Position numbers and translations under genes: made by a program. This document shows positions 18,675 to 26,575 of a stretch of DNA of 64,000 nt, in pieces. Each line of letters opens with the position of its first letter. Position 1 is the stretch's first letter. The DNA lies in assembly GCA_963739335.1 (NCBI GenBank), contig CAVUAC010000060.1, forward strand, positions 1 through 64,000, given 5' to 3'. The stretch is from UBA9647 sp963739335. Lineage in GTDB: Bacteria; Bacteroidota; Ignavibacteria; UBA10030. Under the pieces are notes generated by a model, which worked only from the letters and a program-made list of their open reading frames with translations, was not told the origin of the DNA and made no database searches.

Positions 18675-19448
18675 TTATTTGACAACCGTGACATGTTTGA
18701 GTATCCAATCGCTCATGGTTTCCAGAAAACCGGGCACGAATTCTTTCTTCAGTGACGCGTATTCCGATGGGCTGCCGGTCGTCGCAGTCAGATAGAGGTG
18801 GTTTGCTTTCGGAAGTATCTTGATCATATAATCCTTGTTGTTCCCCTTCTTCAAGGACCGTTCCATAGCCTGCTTATTCATCTCCGCGGGAACCTGCAAA
18901 TCCAGCTCGCCGAAGAGCGCGAGAACGGGGCACTGGACACGCTCGAGCGTGGGCGCAGGGTCATAGCTTATGAAGGACTTCAACCAGGGGCCCTGCAGTT
19001 GCTTCATCTGAGCGTTGATCTGCGTCTGGAGATACTCCTCGGGATTCACGATCGCTTTGCGTTGATCAGGTTTCATCCGGTCCAGTTGCTTGCGTCCCAC
19101 CCGGAGGATCTCCTCGCGAAACTGTTCGAGGCTCTGGCCCGCGTGGAGCGCAGAAAACATCCTCTTGCTCAAGTCCATGTTTTCCCTGATGTCAGTTTCC
19201 GCTGTGCCCTCGGCTCGCGAGATGAGCTCTGCCTGCGAGAGAAGTATGTCCATTCCCACAACCCCGGTGCCTGACATTAAGACGATGAAGGCAATATCAT
19301 TGTCCCGAGTTGCCGTGAGCGGCGCGATGACACCCCCTTCGCTATGCCCGCAGAGACCGATTTGTTTCGGGTTGATATCGCTTCGAGCTTGCAGGAATTT
19401 CACAGCCGCCACGACGTCGTCTGCGAAATCACTTGTCGTGGAGAGCAT
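18675..19448 (-). CDS. alpha/beta hydrolase, C-terminal part (split by frameshift)
   Basis: It carries DFADDVVAAVKFLQ, the nucleophile elbow GLCGHSEGG (Ser), ALFGELDLQVPAE with the acid residue and the catalytic His in LPKANHLYLT. With the next entry it forms one exported hydrolase of about 465 residues. The frames join near 19485, where the expected DRGVGGSGGNTML is readable in a shifted frame. Confidence 0.82.
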   Translation of the reverse strand: MLSTTSDFADDVVAAVKFLQARSDINPKQIGLCGHSEGGVIAPLTATRDNDIAFIVLMSGTGVVGMDILLSQAELISRAEGTAETDIRENMDLSKRMFSALHAGQSLEQFREEILRVGRKQLDRMKPDQRKAIVNPEEYLQTQINAQMKQLQGPWLKSFISYDPAPTLERVQCPVLALFGELDLQVPAEMNKQAMERSLKKGNNKDYMIKILPKANHLYLTATTGSPSEYASLKKEFVPGFLETMSDWILKHVTVVK

Positions 19449-20083
19449 GGTGTTGCCTCCGGATCCACCGACTCCGCGATCGTGCTGTACCGCAGGACAG
19501 CAATTCCCTGCCTAGTGAAGTGGTCTGCAATCATCCGGAATGGTTTGAATCCAAAAAGCTCCTCATCCCGATTCTGTGGGCCGCTTCCGGTGATCATAAC
19601 TACAGCGGGGTGTCGACCTCTCATCGGCGGGATCGTAAGGGTACCGGCGAGTTTCAACGTATCGTTGTAGAACACAACTTCCTCTTGCTTGTATGGAACG
19701 GGGGTCTCGGCGATGGCCTCCTGCTTAACCTGTTGACCGCGACCCAGGCGAAAGCTTCCCGACATTCCTGACTGGGTGAAGCTCCCTTTGAGGGAATCTT
19801 GATCAAGCTTGCCATCGAAGACAGCCAATCCAGGTCCAGCCGGAAGCTCAAAATGAACTCCTGGGTGTGTGTGTCGAACGTTGACCAACTTGAGGCCAGC
19901 CGCGCCTTGAGGCGGAATGTCAATGGTCGCGGTTGTGTCGTCCTTGAAGTTGACGAAAATCCTCAACTCCTGCCCCATGATCTGAATGCTGCCTTCCCAG
20001 GTACCGCTCAGTTTCTGTTGTCCGAGGAGCAGCATCGGAAGGAGGATGGACACAGCCAGTGCGAAGAAAGAGTGTTTTCCCAT
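19400..20083 (-). CDS. exported alpha/beta hydrolase, N-terminal part (split by frameshift)
   Basis: Start ATG 20083 gives a signal peptide (HSFFALAVSILLPMLLLGQ). A beta-barrel N-terminal domain (LSGTWEGSIQIMGQELRIFV) precedes the start of an alpha/beta-hydrolase fold (LAGTLTIPPMRGRHPAVVMI, oxyanion GSGPQNRDEE). The same architecture is known from exported esterase/peptidase-like hydrolases. The last 20 residues (STIAESVDPEATPCSPRQ...) are out of frame after the break near 19485. Confidence 0.8.
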   Translation of the reverse strand: MGKHSFFALAVSILLPMLLLGQQKLSGTWEGSIQIMGQELRIFVNFKDDTTATIDIPPQGAAGLKLVNVRHTHPGVHFELPAGPGLAVFDGKLDQDSLKGSFTQSGMSGSFRLGRGQQVKQEAIAETPVPYKQEEVVFYNDTLKLAGTLTIPPMRGRHPAVVMITGSGPQNRDEELFGFKPFRMIADHFTRQGIAVLRYSTIAESVDPEATPCSPRQVISQTTSWRL

Positions 20084-20215
20084 GTTGTTTACCTCATCAA
20101 GAAGGAACGAGATGGATTTGCCGGCATTTCGTCGCACCCAAGTTAACAATTTCTGTCGAAACGTGCATCCCGTGTCAGGTGGTGTCTGAGAGCCTCGTAC
20201 GATTGAGAAAAACAG

Positions 20216-20244
20216 AAAAGGTCGGATTATTCATCCGACCTTTT
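20216..20244 (-). terminator. bidirectional terminator hairpin
   Basis: AAAAGGTCGGAT (20216-20227) and ATCCGACCTTTT (20233-20244) form a 12-bp stem with a 5-base loop and A/T tracts on both sides. It lies downstream of the DUF6249-like gene. Confidence 0.8.
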
Positions 20245-20266
20245 CCGCGTCGCATCACGATAATCT

Positions 20267-20620
20267 CTATCCCTGTTCTTGTTTCGCTTTCCTGGCGGCG
20301 ATGAAGTAGAAAATGATGAGTGCCAGGCCACCAGCGACGAGCATGCAGGAGACATAGATGGAATCATGCATATAATAGGCCCGGTCGAGCCAGGACGCAA
20401 CGATCAGTCCGATGCCAACGAATGTCGCCAGGAGACCCCATTTGAGGCTGGAAAGCGGGTTCGTACGGAACCAGTCCTTCATGGGCGTTCCTTTTAAGTC
20501 CTGAGCATTTACACCTTTTTCAATCATTGCCATGCGCTCGCGATGTCTTGTGTCAAGCCACCTCCAGAGCACAGCACCGACAGACCCAAAGACGATCAGC
20601 ACAACTAAGAAGGGTTCCAT
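20267..20620 (-). CDS. DUF6249-like small membrane protein
   Basis: 117 residues with three hydrophobic segments (about 3-19, 60-77 and 88-108). Between the first two is the motif HRERMAMIEKGVNAQDL, typical of DUF6249-type inner-membrane proteins that often neighbour ECF sigma factors. Here an ECF sigma/anti-sigma pair is divergently oriented next to it. The function is unknown. Confidence 0.75.
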   Translation of the reverse strand: MEPFLVVLIVFGSVGAVLWRWLDTRHRERMAMIEKGVNAQDLKGTPMKDWFRTNPLSSLKWGLLATFVGIGLIVASWLDRAYYMHDSIYVSCMLVAGGLALIIFYFIAARKAKQEQG

Positions 20621-20784
20621 AGTTCTATTCCTTTCTTTTCATAGGTCAATTGATGTTGCCATCCTCCTTTGTTATCTTTGACCTGAAGTACCGGAAAAAG
20701 GTTTCATGATTCGTTTCTCGAATCCTGAAACCCGGGGGTAGATTTGGCAGTCTAAGAGAATGCAGGATCTTGCACGAAGAAGAG

Positions 20785-21363
20785 ATGCCCTCAGCTGATG
20801 AAAAAGTGATCCGGCGCATACTTGCCGGTGAAAAGCGTGCTTTCGGAGAGCTGGTCGATCGCCACAAAGACAGAGCGATGACCCTCGCGTTTAGCATGCT
20901 CAAGAATCGGGAAGACGCCGAAGAGGCACTCCAGGATGCTTTTGTGAGGGCATTCCATGCATTGCCCCGGTTCGAATGGAAATCACGCTTTTCCACTTGG
21001 CTCTATCGAATCGTCTACAATGTGTGCGCCACGGCATTGAGCAAGAGGGTCGAAGGGGTTCACCTGTCAATCGACGAAATAGCCGAGCCGAAACTCGACG
21101 TGCCGAGCGACGATGCCCCTCCTGATGCCGAGTACGAGTCGCGGGAATTTCAGGAAATTGTGAGGGATGAGGTCGACAAGATGCCGGAAATGTACGCAGG
21201 AATCCTGACGTTGTTCCTTGTGAACGATATGAGTTACGACGAGATCGCTGAGGTTACAGGCCTGCCACTTGGGACAGTCAAGGTCAGACTGTTTCGCGGA
21301 CGCTTGCTCCTGAGAGATGCTGTGACGAAAAGACTTAGGGTCAATAAAGCTTCGGTTGCGTGA
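20785..21363 (+). CDS. ECF (RpoE-like) sigma-70 family factor
   Basis: 192 residues from ATG 20785; an in-frame TTG at 20770 is also possible. Region 2 (AFGELVDRHKDRAMTLAFSM, then AEEALQDAFVRAFHALPRF and FSTWLYRIVYN) binds core polymerase and the -10 element. Region 4 (MPEMYAGILTLFLVNDMSY, then DEIAEVTGLPLGTVKVRLFRGR) binds the -35 element. It is followed by an anti-sigma gene, so activity is probably controlled by membrane signalling. Confidence 0.93.
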   Translation: MPSADEKVIRRILAGEKRAFGELVDRHKDRAMTLAFSMLKNREDAEEALQDAFVRAFHALPRFEWKSRFSTWLYRIVYNVCATALSKRVEGVHLSIDEIAEPKLDVPSDDAPPDAEYESREFQEIVRDEVDKMPEMYAGILTLFLVNDMSYDEIAEVTGLPLGTVKVRLFRGRLLLRDAVTKRLRVNKASVA

Positions 21364-21395
21364 GTTAAGGAAAGAAGGTAGCTAGAGAGGGCGCT

Positions 21396-21950
21396 ATGAG
21401 TCATCTTACCACCAGAGAGGTTCTCGAAATTGTTGATGGGACGATCGCGAACGGCGAGAGAACGAAGCTTCTCTTGCATCTTGAACAATGCCCGCGATGC
21501 CGTTCCGAAGTGGAGTTCCAGAAATCGTTGGAACGGACTGCAAAGGATTTACCCGTCACCAAACCACAACGGCCATTCACTGGCCAGGTGTTGGATCGCG
21601 TACTACCGCGCACGAGCAAATCCTGGGTTTCCAGGATTGTGAACAACCTCGGCAGCATTCTGGCCATGGGCCTCGTTCTGAGCATCGTCTGGTATGCCAT
21701 TAACAATTCGCCAGCTTCGGACTCCGGCAGGCAACCATCGGTTCTCTCCGAAGCATTCAAGGTGTACGCTGACTACTACTCGAAAGCGCAGACGTACTTG
21801 GCGAAGGAATCATCGCAGTTGACAAGTCAGCCAGCCAATAGTCGGGCGCCAAAGACAGACAATGTCATCATACTCACGGCGGTCTCATTGTTGATTCTGA
21901 TTGCCGTCGATCGTTTTGTTGTCCAACGAATGATGAAGACACGCACATGA
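21396..21950 (+). CDS. zinc-finger anti-sigma factor, membrane anchored
   Basis: 184 residues. The N-terminal zf-HC2 domain has the HxxxCxxC motif (His28, Cys32, Cys35). Two hydrophobic segments lie near 85-103 and 155-173. Family members bind the cognate ECF sigma factor in the cytoplasm and release it on an envelope signal. It starts 33 bases after the sigma gene, preceded by an AGAGAGG-like site, and forms an operon with it. Confidence 0.88.
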   Translation: MSHLTTREVLEIVDGTIANGERTKLLLHLEQCPRCRSEVEFQKSLERTAKDLPVTKPQRPFTGQVLDRVLPRTSKSWVSRIVNNLGSILAMGLVLSIVWYAINNSPASDSGRQPSVLSEAFKVYADYYSKAQTYLAKESSQLTSQPANSRAPKTDNVIILTAVSLLILIAVDRFVVQRMMKTRT

Positions 21951-21974
21951 GGTCGTTCCGTCCTTTCCATGTCG

Positions 21975-22007
21975 AAGAGGCATTTGTGAAGCACAGGCGC
22001 CTCTTTT
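21975..22007 (+). terminator. terminator after the sigma/anti-sigma operon
   Basis: AAGAGGC (21975-21981) pairs with GCCTCTT (21999-22005), followed by TTCGTTTT. The loop is long (17 bases). Confidence 0.5.
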
Positions 22008-22032
22008 CGTTTTCACCGCTGTTGTGACCTCT

Positions 22033-22060
22033 TTTGTTTCAAACGAAATTCCTCTATATT
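22033..22060 (+). promoter_or_regulatory. possible promoter for the YmdB gene
   Basis: TTTG at 22033-22036 and TATATT at 22055-22060 are 18 bases apart and lie about 60 bases before the GTG start. The -7 box matches only partly (TATATTAA instead of TAnnTTTG). Confidence 0.3.
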
Positions 22061-22118
22061 AAAGCCGCAACATTCAGTGTCGTACTCGATGCTCTAGCAC
22101 CATCCCGGGAGACTCCAC

Positions 22119-22913
22119 GTGTCTCAACATCTGAACGTACTGTTCATCGGTGACATCAACGGAAGGCCTGGCGTAACGTTGGTCTCGACGTTGCTGAAGC
22201 AATACCTTAAGAAGTACGAGATCGATTTCTGTATAGCGAACGGCGAAAACGTGAATGAAGGAAAGAGCGTTTCTGAACAGGAAGCCAAAGAGCTTTTCGA
22301 CATGGGCATCCACGTCATCACAAGTGGCAACCACATCTGGGACCGATGGCAGGTGAAGTCGTTGCTTGCCAGTGAGCGCAATCTCCTGAGACCTCTGAAC
22401 TACCCAAAAGAGAATCCGGGCTTTGGGTTCGTCATCTACGACCTGAAGGAAAAAGGACACGTGGGCGTCATCAACTTGCAGGGCCGGACATATATGCAAC
22501 CGATTGATGACCCGTTCAAAGCCGCCGATTGGGCTGTCAGCAAGGTCGCGAATGATACCAAGGTGATCATTATCGATATGCATGCGGAGGCAACCGCGGA
22601 AAAGATGGCTCTCGCCTGGCATCTTGAAGGACGCGTGAGCGCGGTGGTCGGGACGCACACGCACATACCGACTGCGGATGCACGTATTCTGCCCAAAGGA
22701 ACGGCCTACATCACGGATGTCGGTATGACGGGTCCTTACGATTCGGTGATTGGATTGAAGAAAGAAATCGCCATCAAGCGGTTCCAGCATCAAGTCCCGT
22801 ACAAATTCGAGCTGGCTCAACACGATGTTCGCTTTTGTGGGGTCTATTTCCAGGTTGAGAAGGAGACAGGGAAGGCAACGAAAATCGAGCAGGTCATCTT
22901 CCCGAGTTTCTGA
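22119..22913 (+). CDS. ymdB: YmdB/TIGR00282 family metallophosphoesterase
   Basis: 264 residues from a GTG start. YmdB-type enzymes hydrolyse 2',3'-cyclic nucleotides with two metal ions. The ligands are Asp12 (FIGDING), Glu43 (ANGENV), Asn71-His72 (SGNHIWD), the His of DMHAEAT and the HTH of VGTHTHIPTAD, all present in order. The family's TDVGMTGPYDSVIG signature is intact. folD follows in the same direction, a neighbourhood seen in other bacteria. Confidence 0.93.
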   Translation: MSQHLNVLFIGDINGRPGVTLVSTLLKQYLKKYEIDFCIANGENVNEGKSVSEQEAKELFDMGIHVITSGNHIWDRWQVKSLLASERNLLRPLNYPKENPGFGFVIYDLKEKGHVGVINLQGRTYMQPIDDPFKAADWAVSKVANDTKVIIIDMHAEATAEKMALAWHLEGRVSAVVGTHTHIPTADARILPKGTAYITDVGMTGPYDSVIGLKKEIAIKRFQHQVPYKFELAQHDVRFCGVYFQVEKETGKATKIEQVIFPSF

Positions 22914-22981
22914 ATTTCCTCTTCACCGAGAAGTCGACGCCCGTTTCGGCAAATTCTATTTGAGGGTCCGTACGGTTCAGT

Positions 22982-23869
22982 ATGCCTGCACAAGTGATCG
23001 ATGGCAAGAGAATCTCTGAGGACATCCGCCGCGAGGTCAAAGAGGGCACGCTTCGCCTGAGATCGGAAAAGGGAGTCGTCCCCGGTCTCGCGTTTGTGCT
23101 CGTCGGTGATAATCCGGCTTCTCAGTCTTATGTGAAGATGAAGGGAAAGGCGTGCGAGGAAGTTGGGTTCTATTCCGTGACGGAGCGGATGCCGGCGGAC
23201 ACATCCGAGGAAGCCTTGCTGCGAAAAGTCGAAGCGTTCAATCAGGACCCAAGAATTCACGGCATCCTGGTCCAGCTTCCACTCCCGCCGCACATCAATG
23301 AGCACAAGGTCATCGAGAAGATCGATCCCAGGAAAGATGTGGACGGATTCCATCCAGTCAATGCTGGAAGACTGGTTATTGGAGAGGAGTGTTTGCGTCC
23401 CTGTACTCCCGCTGGGATTCAGGAACTGCTGATGCGAAGCGGCAACAATCCCGCAGGGAAACATGTCGTGATCATCGGGCGAAGCAATATCGTTGGCAAG
23501 CCGACAGCGAACATCCTGCTCCAGAAACAGTGGGGAGCAAACGCCATTGTTACGATCGCACACACCGGAGCCAAGGATCTCTCCCTCTACACCAGAACTG
23601 CGGATATCCTCATCGCCGCTATCGGAAAGCCCGAAATCATCACCGGAGCGATGCTGAAGGAAGGAGTGGTGGTAATTGACGTGGGGTCCAACCGTGTCGA
23701 TGACCCGACGGCGAAAAATGGGTACCGCTTCGTTGGCGATGTCCACTATGAATCTGCCAGCCAGGTAGCCAAAGCGATCACCCCGGTCCCGGGTGGCGTC
23801 GGACCGATGACGATTGCCATGCTCCTCAAGAACACACTTACTGCCGCCGTCTCCAGCCTCAAATCGTGA
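22982..23869 (+). CDS. folD: methylenetetrahydrofolate dehydrogenase/cyclohydrolase
   Basis: A 295-residue bifunctional FolD interconverting 5,10-methylene-, 5,10-methenyl- and 10-formyl-tetrahydrofolate. The active-site residues Tyr50 and Lys54 (SYVKMKGKAC) are at the same positions as in E. coli FolD. The signatures GILVQLPLPPHI, KDVDGFHPVN, GRSNIVGKPTA and TPVPGGVGPMTIAML are intact. Confidence 0.97.
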   Translation: MPAQVIDGKRISEDIRREVKEGTLRLRSEKGVVPGLAFVLVGDNPASQSYVKMKGKACEEVGFYSVTERMPADTSEEALLRKVEAFNQDPRIHGILVQLPLPPHINEHKVIEKIDPRKDVDGFHPVNAGRLVIGEECLRPCTPAGIQELLMRSGNNPAGKHVVIIGRSNIVGKPTANILLQKQWGANAIVTIAHTGAKDLSLYTRTADILIAAIGKPEIITGAMLKEGVVVIDVGSNRVDDPTAKNGYRFVGDVHYESASQVAKAITPVPGGVGPMTIAMLLKNTLTAAVSSLKS

Positions 23870-23938
23870 CTTGCCCATCGGGATACCCCCGCCGATCATT
23901 GAGGGTTCCAACCCCTGTCCCTTACTGCCTCCGCGACG

Positions 23939-24073
23939 ATGACGACTAATCGTTTCATCATCATGGGATTGTGCGTCTTCTTCGTTGCCGGAGCATTGTG
24001 GAACTCATTGCGGTTTTTCCATCGCCGATCGTCGACCACGCCACCGCGTCGGCGGAGCACAAGCGCATCTTAG
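23939..24073 (+). CDS. possible small membrane protein (44 aa)
   Basis: A short frame from ATG 23939 encodes MTTNRFIIMGLCVFFVAGAL and then an Arg/Ser-rich tail: one membrane helix and a basic end. There is no clear ribosome-binding site and no recognised family. The rest of the 23870-24331 gap holds no convincing gene. Confidence 0.25.
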   Translation: MTTNRFIIMGLCVFFVAGALWNSLRFFHRRSSTTPPRRRSTSAS

Positions 24074-24331
24074 CCGCCGTAAGATCCGGACGGCCGCACA
24101 TGTAGAGTCAATCGAAATGGAAAATGGAAGCGCTGTTTGCGGTGTGGGCGATCGTTTGATAGGACTCAGAATAGCGATGCGTCGAGAAATGAGACTCGAT
24201 AAGTTCGACGTCGAAAGGGCGCTTGCCCGCACATTAGCCCGCGGTCAAATGGTCTAACCAGCTTGAGCCGGTGCGAGCAGTTTCCGATTGCTTCGAACCT
24301 CTCCTGATCTTGCCGGCATGCCTGGTTCGGC

Positions 24332-24715
24332 TTAGCCTTGTGCCGGAGGGGGAGGAACGATAGGATTGAAAAGTCTGATCGAATCCTGTTGCACAAGGAC
24401 CCAGATAGAATATGCTCCAATGGCCGTCCCGATTGGGAAGTTGATCAGCTGCAGCGCGGAGATGATGAGAACGAGGATTCTTGCCCACTCTCTTCGCTTG
24501 AACAATCCAATCCCACCGATGATGCCCGGGACTGAAATAAGGCAGAAGAAGAGAGCAACGACGAAACCTATTGTCGGCAGGATAAATGATGCTTCTTCGT
24601 CGTGTGCTACGAAACCGATGCCGGCAAGGAGAACGAAAGCGAATGCGCCAATGAGTATAGCCAGGATGCTGAGTCCAACACAAAGATAGCCAACTACATT
24701 TACGTGACCTTCCAT
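24332..24715 (-). CDS. small membrane protein of unknown function
   Basis: 127 residues with three hydrophobic segments (YLCVGLSILAILIGAFAFVL; ILPTIGFVVALFFCLISVPG; WARILVLIISALQLINFP) and a Pro-rich C-terminus. The pattern GGIGLFKRREWARILVLIIS resembles DUF4064- or DUF2127-like membrane proteins. ATG 24715 was chosen because a strong AGGAGGT lies just upstream; the longer frame to 24823 lacks support. Confidence 0.7.
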   Translation of the reverse strand: MEGHVNVVGYLCVGLSILAILIGAFAFVLLAGIGFVAHDEEASFILPTIGFVVALFFCLISVPGIIGGIGLFKRREWARILVLIISALQLINFPIGTAIGAYSIWVLVQQDSIRLFNPIVPPPPAQG

Positions 24716-24901
24716 ATCGACCTCCTGATTAAAGGTGCTTTGGCCGCAGATACTCAATCTCAATGAGAACGATAGACTTTCCTGCGCGATTGTAGATACG
24801 ACAAAACAGACGGTCTGTTTCAAGGAAAAAGGATAGGGGACGTTCTGCGGCGTTGTGCCCTGCCTCTCGGAGGCGACCCAAAGGCAGGGGAGTGCCTCTC
24901 T

Positions 24902-25363
24902 CTAGTCTGTTCCTTCTTTCACCCGCAGACGAAGGGTCTTGAGTCTCTCAGCCGCGGATTTCAGCGCTAGCACCCTGTATTCCTGAACACAGTTTTCCCA
25001 TTCCTGATTACCAACCGCAGCGATCGCAATGAGAATTGCCACTACGCCGACGAATTCCAACGAGCTCAAAAGACTCTTCGCTCGAAGAAAAAGCACCAGT
25101 GCGGCGGACAAAATCAAGCCTCGGGCAAGCACGTACTGAATGAAGATGAACATGAACCTTCCTTTGTCACGGATTCGTTCCCATCGCGAGACGTAGTGCT
25201 GGTGACTGCGGGTCTCTAACCAAGCCAAGGCGGGGACGAGAAAGAGCGCACCGATCATAAAAGAAAGCACACTGAGGTTGATCATCGAAGATTGGACGAG
25301 AAGAACGCCGAGACCGACTCCGTAGACGAGCCCAACGGCGAAATAGACGTACGCTATCTTCAT
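24902..25363 (-). CDS. membrane protein of unknown function
   Basis: 153 residues starting MKIAYVYFAVGLVYGVGLGV, with AGGAAC upstream of ATG 25363. Four hydrophobic segments are followed by a soluble C-terminal helix (VQEYRVLALKSAAERLKTLR). I do not recognise the family. Confidence 0.65.
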   Translation of the reverse strand: MKIAYVYFAVGLVYGVGLGVLLVQSSMINLSVLSFMIGALFLVPALAWLETRSHQHYVSRWERIRDKGRFMFIFIQYVLARGLILSAALVLFLRAKSLLSSLEFVGVVAILIAIAAVGNQEWENCVQEYRVLALKSAAERLKTLRLRVKEGTD

Positions 25364-25621
25364 AGGTTCCTCCTTCATGGTGAGCGATCGCCGCTCTTAG
25401 CCGAGGGTAGTATTGGCAGCGTTCGTACAAACTATCATATCAAATTCTCAAATGGAACGCAAGCGGGTTGTGAGAATCGAAGTCATAACCGGGGCAATTC
25501 CTTTCCATGCATCGACTTACTCAAACCAGAATGCGTAGAGAGAAGACTTCTGCACATGAAAACGGGGGCACGAGAGTGCGTCCGTTCGAAATGGGGTTTT
25601 GACCGGATTCCCATTCAACCT

Positions 25622-25732
25622 TTACCCTTGTGGAGTCAATGGACCTTTTTCACCGCTTGCAGCGGATGCCGCAGACATCGCAAGAACAACGCAAGCGCAA
25701 AGAGCCGCAATCTGTAGTGCCCTCGTTTTCAT
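25622..25732 (-). CDS. 36-aa secreted peptide
   Basis: ATG 25732 is preceded by a perfect GGAGG at 25735-25742. The product begins MKTRALQIAALCACVVLA and continues with MSAASAASGEKGPLTPQG: a signal peptide with a likely Ala-x-Ala cleavage site, leaving a mature peptide of about 12 residues. The start signal and signal-peptide design make it more than a chance frame. The rest of the 25364-25829 gap shows no other gene. Confidence 0.5.
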   Translation of the reverse strand: MKTRALQIAALCACVVLAMSAASAASGEKGPLTPQG

Positions 25733-25829
25733 CGGACCTCCACGTGAGAAGTGGTGCGGCAAGATGCTGGAGGCTGCACGCTGACTTGATTACCAGTGTG
25801 CACCCACACTTATTCATAGCGAGCCCTCG

Positions 25830-26486
25830 CTAGACCGCTTTCGCAGATCGGTGCTTGTCAATCCAATACGCCCAAAGGACAAAGAGCCAGGATGCGTTGC
25901 CAGCGATAGCGATCGCTGAGACGCTTGGTGGCGGCGGGCCAAAGATGTTCGCTAGGTAGATCACCCCAAGAACTCCCACCAGAGACCAGAAGCCGATCGA
26001 TCCGATGCGATCCTTCGCTGTCGTAGAGCGTATGTAGAGAATGATGCCGGCAACAAAGATCCCGATCTCGACAACCAGTGTCCCCGCCAGGGAATTCCAG
26101 AGCCCGAGACCAAAATACGTATTGCCGCCGAATCCGAGCGGAAGATCGGGGCGATGAGAAATCAGGTCGAGGATCCAGTGACTGAAGACAACTGCACCGA
26201 CGATGGAGGCGGTCTTCACCTCGCGACGCAGGCCATAGTATAGTAATCCCATTGCGCACGACCAGAGAACCGCGCCGAGAAGACTGTGGGTGTAAGGATA
26301 GTTGTAGAAATCCAGCGGTGTGACTGCTGTGTTGCCAGCGTCGATTCTAACATTCTCTAAACCAATCAGCACGAACAACGGCCAAATCAGATCAACGAGC
26401 TGCGCCGAAAGAAAAAGCGTTCCGAGGGAGACTTTTGGCGCTGTCTTCTTCGCGGCGAGCGCCACTGCGTAGTGACCAATGAGCAT
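25830..26486 (-). CDS. YdjM/DUF457-like membrane-bound metal-dependent hydrolase family protein
   Basis: 218 residues, about six membrane segments. The N-terminal MLIGHYAVALAAKK, PYTHSLLGAVLW and FSHWILDLISHRPDLPL supply the spaced histidines and aspartates typical of the YdjM/DUF457 'membrane-bound metal-dependent hydrolase' group. No enzymatic activity has been firmly established for the family. Confidence 0.75.
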   Translation of the reverse strand: MLIGHYAVALAAKKTAPKVSLGTLFLSAQLVDLIWPLFVLIGLENVRIDAGNTAVTPLDFYNYPYTHSLLGAVLWSCAMGLLYYGLRREVKTASIVGAVVFSHWILDLISHRPDLPLGFGGNTYFGLGLWNSLAGTLVVEIGIFVAGIILYIRSTTAKDRIGSIGFWSLVGVLGVIYLANIFGPPPPSVSAIAIAGNASWLFVLWAYWIDKHRSAKAV

Positions 26487-26575
26487 GGACTACCTCAAGA
26501 AACTGTATATGGAGTGGATTTGATCCCTGCCGGCCGTTGCCCTGAGGATACCGAGCGCCTGTGGTAACCTCTGAG

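Noticed and set aside
23985..24257. Plus-strand 90-codon frame downstream of folD
   Set aside because: No ribosome-binding site, Cys/Arg-rich composition and no family resemblance.
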